Assembly (NCBI GenBank): GCA_027972325.1
Contig: JAPMOS010000002.1
Span: forward strand, 117,501 to 181,500
DNA from: Paratrimastix pyriformis
Taxonomy: Eukaryota > Preaxostyla > Paratrimastigidae
Reading direction: 5' to 3'
DNA: 64,000 nucleotides
Shown here: positions 1 through 10,439 of the stretch, one piece after another
Layout: each line of letters starts with the position of its first letter
How positions within the stretch are numbered: the stretch's first letter is position 1
The notes under the pieces: model-generated
Databases searched by the model: none
What the model was told of the DNA's origin: nothing
Seen by the model: only the letters and a program-made list of their open reading frames with translations
Translations under genes and position numbers: made by a program

Positions 1-216
1 CATTCTCGCATCCAGGTGCGAGAATTGGGATGCTTGCCACGATCGTGGTGAGATGAGATGCTGAGAGTGTCACATGCTGAGAGTGTCACATTCGAATCCA
101 CGAGGAATTTTTCGTTAGCCTCCACGACGGCCGCACTAACAACACGAAGCACCTTGGTTTGAGAGGACTGCCGGCCGGCGGATCGATCCCTAAGCTCAAC
201 ATCGATTCTCTCTTGG

Positions 217-2367
217 ATGTTGCTGCAAAAGCGGAAACTCCGCATCGAAGCGTCATCGCAGGTGGGTATCCGCGTTTCTAGCCTGCTAACTATATCTGAC
301 CCTTGGTTTTCCAGACTCCTGTGGCACTCGGCGATCTCTTCGCCATCCTTCCACGCGATCTCCTCCCGGGCATCGTGGCAGCATCAGACCACCCGGTAAT
401 TCCCTATGTGCAGCTACTGAGCCTCTCCCATGGGATTCGCTCGATTTTTCGGGGCACGCCCCGCGAACTATTTTTTGATCTGGATGAAGTTGAACCCCCG
501 ACCGCCGATGTCCTTGCTGCCCTCATTGGCCCGTGCAAGGGCCTCCTCAAGCTGTCCTTCCGCTCTGTTGATATTGGACCTGACAATCCACCGGACCGCG
601 CAACGTACGGTTGCTGCACCGAGGCCGCCTGTGCCGGCTGGGTGGATGAGGCCTTTGGCGGACACGACCGGCTGGCGGTGCTGGAGTACCTGCCGACATT
701 CGATGAACCTGTCGTTGAGCGCATCCTGCACCACCTGCCCGGCCTGGTGGAACTCCACCTGGGCACGGAGATTCACTTGTCGGCCTCCTTGCTGGCCTCC
801 ATCGTCCACTCCTGTCCCCGCCTGCAGTCCCTTCGTCGCCAGTGTGCCGACGGCTGCGACGAATTGGACCTCAAGGCGCTGGCACCTCTGGCCGACCTCC
901 GAACACTGCGCGCTCCATCCATCCTCGACGAGCGGGGCCTGCCCGCCTCGAGCAACCTGACGGCCATTGGGCGGCTCGAGCTCAGCGTCTTCGAAACGGT
1001 CGTCCTCAAGCCGCTCGCCTCCCACCTGACCAGGGTCAGGATGACCCTGCTCGATGATGATGACTGGGACCCGGAAAACCTGCCAGGCGCATGGCTTTCC
1101 CGACTGGAACGCCTCGCCATGGACAGCATCCCATTTTCGCCCCGCCTGGCCGAGCTGCTGGATGCGAATCGGGACACCCTGCAGCGTCTCATGAGCTGGC
1201 GGCTGCCGACCTCGCGGTTCTTCACGCGTCCTTGGAGGCCATGCCCCGGCTGACCCACCTCGAGCTCACGGGGTACGTTCCGCCAGGCACGGACATCACG
1301 GCCCTCCTGCCCGCCGGAATCTATGGCCGATTGGAGCGCCTCACCCTCCCCAAAGGCGTAGTCCTGCCCTCCGGGCCGCCCCTGCCCATCGCCAGCCACC
1401 GGCTGAAACGCTTGGACCTCCAGCTACTGGGCCGTGTGGCGGCTCTCACGCTCGACTGCCCCGCCCTGGTCGAGTTGAGCCTGCCTGCCGAGGTGACCAC
1501 CCTGGCCCTGAAGTGCCCTCGGCTTCGTGAGCTCGATATCTCGGCGGTGAGCAATTGGTTCTCAGGATTGCTGCCTGATCTGGAGAGCCTGCGGGCCCAG
1601 GCCTGGGACCCGGCCTGGCTGCCGGGGCTGCTTGTCCGACGCGGCTGCGAAACCTGCCCGTGATCAGGCTGACCCGCCCTGACCTGCTGTCCGTGCTGTG
1701 CGCCTGTGATTCGCTGGTCGATCTGGCTCTCGAGCTGGACGTGGCCCAACTGCCCAACCCGCTCGTCCTGCGGCTGCCGGGGCGTCTCGAGACCCTGCGG
1801 CTGGGGCTGAACAATGCCGGAACACCGCTCGACCTGACGGTGGAGGCCCCGGGGCTTCGCCGTCTGCAGATTCCCTTGGGCTCCACTGTCGATCTTCTTC
1901 GGTTGCGGTTGCGATGCCCCGTCCTCGCGGCTTTCCTCTGTGCGAATCCCGAGTATGATACGTCCAAGACCAACACGAAGTCCCGGTGCCGGATCGCCGC
2001 GCTGGAACTGGACGAACGGGCCCGGCTTCGCAGGCTGGCCATCGAGGGTCACTGCCAGACTGCCAGCCTGCTGGATTTGCTGGGCCGGCACGGAGCCCGC
2101 CTGCACCGTGTCTTGCTGTACGCCCCAGAGGCGCCGAGTGACTGGCCCCAGCTGGCAGCTGCCCTGGGCGGGTTGCCCCGGCTGGCCAACCTCCAGCTCA
2201 ACATCAGCAACGCGCCGTCACCCCTCTCGCTGGCCTGCCCCCAGCTGCGCATTCTGAAACTGGACGGGGCGGGCAAGGACCAAGAGGTGGTGCTGGCCTG
2301 CCCCCTGCTGGAGTGGGAACAGGGCTGCTATGGTCATGTGCGGTCCGTGCCTGCCCCCAACCTGTGA
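217..2367 (+). pseudogene. FL1: F-box-like/LRR family protein, frame-disrupted
   Basis: This is a member of the FL family. Exon 1 (217-261) encodes 15 residues ending LRIEASSQ; a 53-nt GT-AG intron (262-314) with a ctaac branch-like motif follows, and exon 2 starts at 315 in phase 0. The N-terminus (DLFAILPRDLLPGIV) resembles an F-box; the family signature CAGWVDEAFGGHDRLAVL comes next, then degenerate leucine-rich repeats ending in VPAPNL. The frame shifts near 1195 (several codons of the repeat are also missing) and near 1650, so the protein is read in three frames. It is either a decaying copy or a real gene with assembly indels. A LINE-A 3' fragment lies 43 nt after the stop. An F-box/LRR substrate-adaptor role is inferred only. 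Confidence 0.8.
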
Positions 2368-2410
2368 CCCCCAGCTTCCAATGGGTCATGAGCTGAGTGT
2401 GACTGATCAC

Positions 2411-2685
2411 GGCGCAGCTGCCGCGGCGGGCCCCGCGCCCTGGCCACGCCGTAGCGGCCGCCCGGGGCCCACGACCCGCCCCACCCGCCCCTGAGCACCC
2501 CTCCCCAACACCCACACCCATCACCGGGCGGCCATGCCACCAGGTGGGCCCCCGGCCGGGAGGAGCCATCGTACGGGTCATTTGGCCCGGCCCCCCCCGG
2601 AGTGTAACGCATGGCGCGAAGGCGCGAGTAAGCTTTCTTCTTGAACTTGTCGCCTGCGCCCTCGCAAATACACAGCATGTTCTCT
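2411..2685 (+). mobile_element. LINE-A, 5'-truncated 3'-end copy
   Basis: This 275-bp segment is nearly identical to the last part of the full LINE-A copy (end of the ORF, the 3' UTR and the terminal cagcatgttctct). It is flanked by a perfect 8-bp target-site duplication, ctgatcac, at 2403-2410 and 2686-2693. That defines the 3' end of LINE-A exactly and shows retrotransposition with 5' truncation. It lies just 3' of FL1. Confidence 0.93.
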
Positions 2686-2693
2686 CTGATCAC

Positions 2694-2850
2694 TGGCCCT
2701 TCTCCTCCTCCTCCCCCTCCCCCCTCCCCCTCCCCCCCTCCCCCCCTCCCCCTCCCCCCCACCCCGGAGTGTTACGCATGACGAAGACGCGACGCATCTT
2801 TTTTTCATGAAGCCGTCGCCTGTGTCCTTGCAAGTCCTGCAAGTCTTAAG
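2694..2850 (+). repeat. C/T-rich tract followed by a decayed LINE-A-like tail
   Basis: A pyrimidine tract (about 2697-2764) leads into ggagtgttacgcatgacg and then gtcgcctgtgtccttgcaag. These match, imperfectly, the 3' tail module of LINE-A (gtgtaacgcatggcgcgaag, then gtcgcctgcgccctcgcaaa). No coding capacity is seen. Confidence 0.55.
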
Positions 2851-3315
2851 GGGGGGAGGAGGGGGGGGATCGTTTCAGCCATTGTACGGCGGCAGGTTGG
2901 GGGCAGGCACGACCAGCTCCGCATGGTCGGAACAGTGGGCACATGAGCAGCACCTTCTGCTCCTTGCCCAACCCGCAGCTGGGGGCAGGCCAGAGAAAGG
3001 CGGGGCTTTGCTGATGTTCAGTTTGAGGTGGGCCAGCCGGAACTGACCCACCGACAAACGCCATGGGCTACCCCCCCGAGACCGTATTCATCCTTCCCAA
3101 CAGCATGCCCATGGCCCAGCTCACCCTTGCCGATGGCCGCCCCTTTCGCCACTAAGTCGGGGACCACCGACAAGTCGGGTCCGGTGCCTGGTCCCCCCGC
3201 CCCCGCCACCACCCTGGAGCCAGCCACCCCCTCCCAGTGCGCGGCCGCCACCAGCTGCCTCCACCTCTCCCGCCAAGCACCCAACACCCCGACCGGGCCA
3301 CCCCGCCACACGAGC

Positions 3316-3560
3316 ATGGAGGGCAAGGTACCCACCCTGTACCTGCTCTCCGACCGAAGACGCCATGTGTATGTCGGAACGACTGTCAACCTCACCCACC
3401 GGGTCCTCCAGCACAACGGCCTGCTCGCCGGGGGCGCACAGCAGACCCAGGGCCACCGGTGGCACCTCCTGGCCGCGTGCTGGGGCCCCCCGCTGGAGCA
3501 GATCAGGCAGCTGGAGGACCTCCTGCACCGCCCGGACTCTGGCTGCGGCTTCCGCAAACC
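3316..3560 (+). CDS. LINE-A GIY-YIG endonuclease domain
   Basis: The translation begins MEGKVPTLYLLSD and continues HVYVGTTVNLTHRVLQHN, then GGAQQTQGHRW and a later QLEDLLHR. This follows the SLX1/UvrC-type GIY-YIG fold: tyrosine in YLL, YVG, the arginine of HRV, QHN, a GGA-x-x-T-x5-W block and a downstream glutamate. GIY-YIG enzymes nick DNA using one metal ion. Because the domain lies within the target-site duplications it belongs to the element and is not a neighbouring host SLX1 gene. The open frame runs 3028-3675, after which the coding potential moves to another frame. Confidence 0.85.
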
Positions 3561-4369
3561 CGTCACCGTCAAACAGACTGTAGGGGCCTCTGCTCCCTCC
3601 TCGCTCGCCTCAAGCTCCACCGTGCGCACCTGCATCTTGTCGCCCCGATCCGCACCGACCTCGCCACGGCCGTAACCGGCTGCACGGTGACACATGGACC
3701 CCTTCTCCACACCTTCCCACCCGAGGCCCCAACCGCCGGCCGAGGCTCCTCATCGACAACCTCAGCAGGGACCCCCCTCCGGCAGCGTCGCCCTCCCAGG
3801 CCCGAGGCAGCCGCGCTCTCCGACCAGGAGCGCACCTCGCTCCGGGCCGCTGCCACCCTGACCGACCCGGAGGCCATCCTCGAGGCAGTCATCCCCGTCC
3901 TGGCCCAGCGGACTCCGGCCAGGCGCCCCCACCCCACCAGGCCCCCGCGCCCGCAGGCACCTCGGGGCCACTGCGGGCCGCCCGCGAGCGGGTGCGCCGC
4001 CTCCAGATCCGACTGCGCGCACTGGGCCACGCGACGCGCCGTCCCCAGCACGCACCCCTCGCCTCCTTCTCCTGGCGCAAGGCCCGGGCGAACCTGGCCA
4101 CGGCCCGAGTCCGGACACGGACCGCAGCTGCCCGCACGGCCGCGCGCCAACAGTTGTCTTTGTTCTTCAAGAACAGGCGCAGATTCTTTGCCACCTTGGC
4201 CGGCGACACCCAGCGGCCGCCCTGCCCCATCTCCTGGCAACAGCTCAACGAGCACCACAGCCGTGAGGCCGCCTCTGGTGGCCCCGAGCCTCCACCCCGG
4301 CATCCCGTGGGCGACCCTGGCAGCGACAACCCCGCCCCTCACCCCGGCCGAGGCGGCGGCCCTCGAGGC

Positions 4370-5640
4370 CGACATTTCCGAGCAAGAAGTGGTCGACCAG
4401 GTCGGCAAGGCCGCACCCACACCGCGCCTGGCAGCGACGGGGCCGGCATCGACGCCCTCAAGCACCTAGTCAAGGACCCGGCCCTCCTCGGCGCGCTGGT
4501 GGCTCTCCTCCGTGCCTGCTGGCAGACCAAGTCCACCCCTGCCCGCTGGCGCGCGAGCACGGCCGTGCTACTCCTGAAGCGAGGCAAGGACCCCACGGCC
4601 GTCTCGAGTTGGCGCCACGTGGCCCTGTGCGACGTCCTGGCCAAACTGTACAGCGGCATCCTGGCGCACCGCCTCACGGACTTCCTCGGCCATCCGGGCC
4701 GACTCGCCCCTCTCAGCACGGCTTCGCGCCGGCGCTCGGCCCGTTGCTCCACGTCAGCACCCTGCTGGCCACCATGGAGAGCCGGCGGGTGGCCGGGGAC
4801 CCTCTGCGCCTACTTTTCTGGATTTGACGAATGCCTTCGGGTCGGTGGAAGCGTATGTCATCCGGAAAGGCCTGAGATTGGCCGGCATCCCCGGCCACCT
4901 GCAGGCGGCCATCCTCGAGCTCTACCAGGGGCTCTCCATGACCTGGCGGGACTGCTACGACCGGGGCCGCCCCGACGAGCCCCTCCCCCCAATCGCTCTT
5001 GAAAGGGGGTCGACGCACTGCGCCCGGTGGTGTTCCTCCCTCGCCCTTGATCCGCTCCTCCGCTGGCTCGAGCTGCCCGACCCGACCCTGGGCCCGCTGG
5101 GTGCCGGCCTGGCCGGGACCCCACCACCGCCGCCAGCTGCCAGGCCTTTGCCGACGATCTCGTGGTGACCGCCGCCAGCGACGCGGCCCTGCGGGTGCTC
5201 TGCGACAGGCTGGAGGCCTTCCTGGCCTGGGCCCGGCTGCGCCTGAATGCGAAGAAATGCGCCATCCTGGCCGCCGACAAGGGCCACGCCCAGCCGGGCT
5301 TCCTCCTGCAGCTCAAGGTCAGCCCATCCCGGCCATGGGCGACACCACCACCTACACCTACCTGGGATACACCGTGCGCTTCGACGGCTCCTGGGACGAC
5401 CACCTCCAGCGCATCACGGCCTCCTGGAACGACCGGCTGGCCCGCATCCATGCCTGCGCTCTGCCGCCCCTGGCGAAAATCGAGTGCGTCAGGGAATGGG
5501 CCTTCCCGACGCTACTCTATGGCATGACGGCGATTTGTCCATCGACGGAGCAGTGCCGCGCCCTCGAGGACGACCTGGCCCGGTACGCCTCCGCATGGCT
5601 CACGGGTCGCCCACTGAGGACCGACAAACGCTTCTTCCCG
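4370..5640 (+). CDS. LINE-A reverse transcriptase domain (frame-shifted)
   Basis: RT blocks appear in order across several frames: LEADISEQEVVDQVGKA, APGSDGAGIDALKHL, WRASTAVLLLKRGKDP with SWRHVALCDVLAKL, HGFAPALGPLL, DLTNAFGSVEAY, ALERGVDALRPVVF, AFADDLVVTA (catalytic FADD), LRLNAKKCAILAAD and TYTYLGYTVRFDGSWDDHL. These are the fingers, palm and thumb of a LINE reverse transcriptase that would prime cDNA synthesis at the nicked target. The order is unbroken; the frame changes at least five times over the domain. Confidence 0.88.
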
Positions 5641-6061
5641 GGTGTCCCGCGCGACTCTCTTCCTGGCCGGCCAAGGCCCTGGGCCTCTGAGGATCGAGGC
5701 CTCCCTGCGCCAAGCCCACCTCTGCCTGATCGCCCGGCTCCTCACCCCGCCCCCCAACGGCCAGTTCATCGCCCAGTGGGAGCGCCCCAACGCCATGGCC
5801 CGGGCCCTGGCGGCCGCCGCCCGACCCACGATATCCCCGCAACCCGCCCGCCGCCGCCCCCCACCAAAGGGGCTCGTGGCCCCCACCCCCACGCAGCCTC
5901 TGGCAGTGGCTGGCCGAGGCGCAGACACGCCACTCGTTCACTCTGGCGCGGGGGCCGGGGCGGGTGGCTGCTGACCAGCCACCTGATCCGGGGTGGCCGA
6001 CTGTTCCCCGCTGCCGGGGCAGTGACCCCGAGCCCGCGCGCCGCAAGGAGCTGCGCCTGAT

Positions 6062-6512
6062 GAAAGTTGTCGATGTCCTCCGCGCCATGCCCGCCGATGC
6101 CATCCAGGTCTACACCGACGGGTCCTTCGAGTGCGGCCCTGAGGGCCAGCTCCGCGGGGCGCCGCCGCGGTCCTGATCCACCCCGACGGCCGCGCACTGT
6201 CGTTGCGCCGCACCCTCCAGTGGCCCACAAGCAACGCCCAGGCCGAGATCGAGGCCATCCGGCTGGCCATCGACCTCCTCGGCCGGGAGCGGGTCGGCCG
6301 AGACCGGTGCGTGCTGCTGCTGTCGGACAGCGAGTACGCCCTCGGTGCCCTGTGCCGCGCCACCTGCCTGACCCAGTCGCAGCAGGAGGTCCTCCGACTC
6401 CGGGACGAGCTGGTCTCCCGGTGGCCGCGCCTCCTCTGCCATCACGTGCCCTCCCACGTGGACGCGGTGGCCCCCGGCTGCCCCCACCTGTGGGGCAATT
6501 TGCAGGCCGACC
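6062..6512 (+). CDS. LINE-A RNase H domain
   Basis: The sequence encodes IQVYTDGSFECGPEGQL, then AQAEIEAIRLAIDLL, LLLSDSEYALGAL and CHHVPSHVDAVAPG. These are the four RNase H blocks: D of TDGS, E of the AEIEAI helix, D of SDSEYAL and the H-x-x-S-H block with its downstream segment. RNase H degrades the RNA strand of the cDNA hybrid. The frame changes once near 6170, between the first and second blocks. Confidence 0.85.
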
Positions 6513-6934
6513 GGCGAGGCCGCGGCAGCCCCGCCCCCCACCGACAAGGCCGGCCCGCCACCCCCCATCCAACAGGGCTTGGCCTGCCCGCCGGAGATGC
6601 CCTTCCGCCCCTCGGGCCCCAAGGACGCCCGTTGCCGTACCCCACCCGACCCTTCACGCTCGCGGTGGCCCGGGGATTCTGCCAGGCCCTCCAGTGCGAG
6701 GAGGAGGCCCGCGGCTGGGCCCCCCGGCGCAGCCGATTCTCCTCGGGGGTCACCCTGGACGGCCTCGAGCAAAGCTGGCCGCGCCCGCCTGGCGCCAGCA
6801 GGCCGCCCCCGACTGGAAGGTGCGCCGGCTCGTCTGGCTGCTGTTCGGCACCTTCCCCACCCTGCAAACCATTCGGTGCCGATACGCGCGGAAGGCCTCA
6901 GCATCTGCCGGCGACGCCCCCCCGGTGGGGGTCA

Positions 6935-7596
6935 CCTGCCCACTCTGCCACGGCGGCCCCGAGACCATGTCCCACCTGCTGTCCGGCTGCGGCAGGTACC
7001 ACGACTTCTACACGGCCCGCCACGACCGTGTGGTCCGCCGACTCTGGGCCTGGTTCGGCGGGCAACGCGACTGGGTCACGCGGCATTATATGGGCGTGTC
7101 GGCAACCAACTGTGCGCCCGCCTTCCCACCCACCCTGCTGGCCAAGCTCCCCGCCGCCCTCCGCGACGTGCACCCCGACCTGGTGTTGCAGTCCCGTGGC
7201 TCTGACGGCACCTGGTGGCTGCTCGACGTGGCCATCACTGGCCAGACCCACGACTGGCCGGCGCGGGCGGCGGCCAAGGCGGCCCACTACGTCGCCCTCT
7301 GCCAGGCCGTCACGGAGGCCACCGGGCAGCCCTGCCGCGCGGTGCCGGTGATCTTGTCGGCCCGAGGGACCGTGCCCCGGGCCACATGCCAGGCCCTGTC
7401 GCGGCTGACACCGGCCGACCCCCCTGCCGCGCGAACCGACCTCCAGCGGGCCCTCTCCTCCGTCTCGACCCTTCTGGTTCGGGACGCCCTCGCGCTCATG
7501 ACCATGCGCAACGGCGCAGCTGCCGCGGCGGGCCCCGCGCCCTGGCCACGCCGTAGCGGCCGCCCAGGGCCCACGACCCGCCCCACCCGCCCCTGA
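6935..7596 (+). CDS. LINE-A CCHC finger and restriction-like endonuclease
   Basis: CPLCHGGPETMSHLLSGC is a C-x2-C-x9-H-x4-C finger, the kind found between RT and endonuclease in R2/NeSL-type LINEs. It is followed by HPDLVLQSRG and WWLLDVAITGQ, then AAKAAHYVALC and VPVILSARGTVPRATC. The PD...LDVAI...K-x-x-HY layout with the terminal hydrophobic strand is the PD-(D/E)xK restriction-like endonuclease of those LINEs. This stretch is open to the stop at 7594-7596 and the protein is identical in the copy at 41822-42745. Confidence 0.87.
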
Positions 7597-8049
7597 GCAC
7601 CCCTCCCCAACACCCACACCCATCACCGGGCGGCCATGCCACCAGGTGGGCCCCCGGCCGGGAGGAGCCATCGTACGGGTCATTTGGCCCGGCCCCCCCC
7701 GGAGTGTAACGCATGGCGCGAAGGCGCGAGTAACCTTTCTTCTTGAACTTGTCGCCTGCGCCCTCGCAAATACACAGCATGTTCTCTGACCCAGGGCGGC
7801 AGCCACCTGGGGCCATGCCTCCGGCGCCACTACAGCCGGCCGAACCACAACGAGTGCCACCTCGGAGGAGGCGAACGAGAAAGTCTCAAAAGAGAAGAGC
7901 TCACAAAAGGTTAACTCCCATTTCTCAGTGAGGCGAATTTGACTTTCATGAAGTGCTCGACTCACACAAATTCTCACTTTTCGAAAGAACTCGGAGATGA
8001 CAAAATGCGTTCTCGATTCGGAGAGTTGACCCCAAAAAAAGATGTCCGT

Positions 8050-8395
8050 GTTCAGGCGGTAGGCGGTGGTGATACGGGAACTGAGATCGGGGCGGCGGTC
8101 TGCGGAGGGGCGCTCTGACGGGTTGACGCCTCAGTCCCGTCAGGGTGCGCGCGGCTGGTTGCCGACGTGCCGCGTGACCCAGTCGGATTGGCCGCGGAAC
8201 CACGCCAAAAGTCAGCGAAGACACAGCATTCTCTCAGCGGACCACCCGGTGTGTCCGAGTCGTGGTAACTGCCGCAGCCCGACAGCAGGTGGGACATGGT
8301 CTCTGGGCCGTGGCAGAGTCATGAGGTCATTTGCCCCCCCCCCCCCCCCCCCCCCCCGGTGTAACGCATGGTGCGAAGGCGCAATTAATCTAATC
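8050..8395 (-). mobile_element. Decayed LINE-A relative
   Basis: The minus strand from 8297 encodes MSHLLSGCGSYHD, matching the LINE-A finger region, followed by diverged sequence to about 8050. Immediately beyond on the plus strand is a poly-C run (about 8335-8357) and ggtgtaacgcatggtgcgaag, which matches the LINE-A tail in plus orientation. The two halves point in opposite directions, so this is a scrambled or composite remnant. Confidence 0.6.
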
Positions 8396-8399
8396 TACC

Positions 8400-10390
8400 T
8401 CGAGACGGTGAGGCTCGGGGTCCCCGGGGATCATCCACACTGGGGTACCATCCACGCTGGGGTACCATCCCTGGGGCCGGATCATCCACTCACCCAAAGG
8501 GATGTGAAAGTGGGATGGGCCCATCGGTGGAGTTGGCACGCGCCTTGCGACGCCGGGGCAGGTGACGCACATGCACGAGAATCCGGGGTTCGGAGGGACA
8601 TGATGATGCGAATTTTGGGATTGGTGGTGTTAGGAGGGGAACCTTTTGGTCCAGAACGCAAAGAGGATGAGCCATTAGGAACCAGAAAAACAAATCAGAT
8701 GAACCAATGGGGTTCCTCGAATCATTTTTTTGAGGAGTTGTGAGTGGGATGATAAATCCTATACGGCTCCTCACACGAGGCTGCATTAACACGAGACTGG
8801 CTCTGGGACGAGATGACCGTGATTGTTCTGTTCTGATCGAAGGAAAACAGGCTCTTTCTCATTTTCAAGTCGAACTGAACCCGAGTCTTTTGTGTGCCAC
8901 ACACGACTGACGAGGCTGCATTCAGTCACTTTTCAGCTCTTTGCAAAAGGGGTCGTATGACGGGCAGAACGGGGAATATGAGTGGCTTCCAAAGGTCTGC
9001 ACGGCGACTGTCCCCAGTCATTTTTCCCTCCTCTGGGTTTTGCCCTTGACAGAAGGAAATGAACACGATGTTAGAAATTTGAATTTGACCTTGGGGTGAA
9101 ACACGCTGTTTTGGCCTTATGGAGCTCACGTCGCGTCAGCTCCGGGCATTTTTCATGACGCTCTAATGGTGGGGTCCTTTGATACTGCGGAGGCTACAGT
9201 TTAAATTCTGAGAATCAAATCATAGCACTTGTGGTGATTCTGAGTTTCGCAATCCTTCCACTCCCCCAACGTTTCTCCCCCTTCCTCACCCATTGAAAGG
9301 ATTTGATAGGGAGGTCTGATTTCAGCGAAAAATGTCAACAAGGGGATCCATTGTGGAGGAGAGAATCATGCGAGTTCAAGAATCCAGGGGTTTTCCCGCG
9401 ACACGGACCGAAGGATGATTGGTGAGAGAGCACACAAACATCATAAAAAGCTGGAATATTATCATACGGAATGTTTTTCTGGAGTTTTCCAAAAAGGTTG
9501 TGAACATCTTCCGTGCATTGACCTCACGGCGACCATCTCATTCGGATTGATGACATTCTATGACATAATTGCGTGAAAAAGCCTTTCGGCCATTCATTGA
9601 GAGGAGAAGACCGCACAACAGTCTCATTGCACGTTTTTTCGAGCCAAAAACAGTCGCTTGTACCCAAAGCGAGAGACGAACCGTCCCTTTCAACTTCTGT
9701 TACCTGATCCACGCCTGAGAACCCGCGAATGGGGTGGTTATTTCGATATTTTCGGGTCTCTGCGATGATTTTCTTGCGGCACTACCATTTTGGGGCGATT
9801 CCGAGCACAATTTTTTTTCACCCCGCCAAAACTCGAATAACTTCGAATCAAGACTCCCTGGGTCGATTCTGCGCGCATTCACTTCATCACTGGGACCAAA
9901 CAAAAAAAAGTACGCGGACGAATTTTTGTTTGCTGTTTTCGTTCCCGAGCAGAGTCACCCACATCATGGGACCCATCACCTCCAGCCATCCACGGAAACG
10001 ATCGGCCCACCAATTTGATGGCGTTTGCGACAACACCAAAGGTCTTGTGTATGGCCCTGGTCACCTGGCGCGCCACAGGTTTCGCTTTTACGGACACCTC
10101 TCTTCTATACAGGGTCGCCTTGCGCGTTGAATAACTTTTTTTTGGGTCTCGATCGGCGTGTTTTCACAACATACTTTGGAACTTGACTCACTTTGTAAAA
10201 AAAGTACGCGGACGATTTTTTGATTTTTTGCCTCTTCGTCGAGCATCGTCTCCCCCAATCGCAAAGATCGTGCTGGGCCGCACACAGCCCTCCCGGGACG
10301 AGAGTGCCCCCCGATTGCTCGTCATATTCTGATACTCCGAGGAGTCTTGCGGGGGTTGCGCGTGTCAAAACAGCCCCCGAATCGCGTGCC
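8400..10390. other. Gene-poor stretch with short repeats
   Basis: No gene is recognised. The region is less GC-rich than its surroundings. It holds a near-duplicate tggggtaccatcc around 8440-8475, one copy of the dispersed element cgaggctgcattaacacgag (about 8763), and two copies of aaagtacgcggacga near 9907 and 10201. The open frames seen here resemble nothing known and lack family support. Confidence 0.5.
8755..8795 (+). repeat. Dispersed element copy (cgaggctgcattaacacgag)
   Basis: The sequence cctcacacgaggctgcatta followed by acacgagact recurs near 40135, 59600 and, inverted, 59940-59965. The core catgcagcctcgtg, read on the other strand, equals the first codons of FL8 and FL9. Confidence 0.7.
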
Positions 10391-10439
10391 GGCTTGTGGT
10401 GCCGGCATCCGCATTTTGCGGCGGGTTGGTGCGACGTGT

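Larger units (their letters stand above)
3051..7787 (+). mobile_element. LINE-A: complete non-LTR retrotransposon with GIY-YIG, RT, RNase H and RLE domains
   Basis: This 4737-bp element is bounded by the 6-bp target-site duplication gaccca (3045-3050 and 7788-7793). The 5' leader before the first ATG (3063) is 12 nt, and the 3' UTR after the stop at 7594-7596 is 191 nt and lacks a poly-A tail. In order it encodes an SLX1-like GIY-YIG nuclease (about 3316-3560), a reverse transcriptase (about 4370-5640, FADD box near 5145), RNase H (about 6062-6512), a CCHC finger (about 6938-6992) and a restriction-like endonuclease (about 7140-7430). The coding sequence is spread over all three frames by roughly eight to ten shifts, although 3' copies elsewhere are nearly identical and the duplications are perfect. 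The element is therefore young, and some shifts may be assembly errors. It sits inside FL2. Confidence 0.92.
2860..7850 (-). pseudogene. FL2: FL-family 3' remnant split by LINE-A
   Basis: On the minus strand 7850-7794 encodes VAPEAWPQVAAALGQ, and 3050-2870 encodes FRLAHLKLNISKAP and later VPAPNLPPYN. These are adjacent stretches of the FL C-terminal repeats (compare VAPEAWPQVAAALWQLPRLAHL in FL3). The full LINE-A copy lies between them. Removing LINE-A and one copy of its 6-bp duplication joins the halves in the same frame, AALGQFRLAHL, which proves the insertion site. Only the last repeats of the gene are recognisable; the rest is not in the flanking DNA. Confidence 0.8.

Noticed and set aside
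3316-3560. A host SLX1 gene lying next to LINE-A
   Set aside because: It lies within the perfect target-site duplication that bounds the element, and no host gene structure surrounds it.
9729-10368. Overlapping frames on both strands as a host gene
   Set aside because: No similarity to a known protein and no consistent exon phases; the frames may be chance in a repeat-bearing region.
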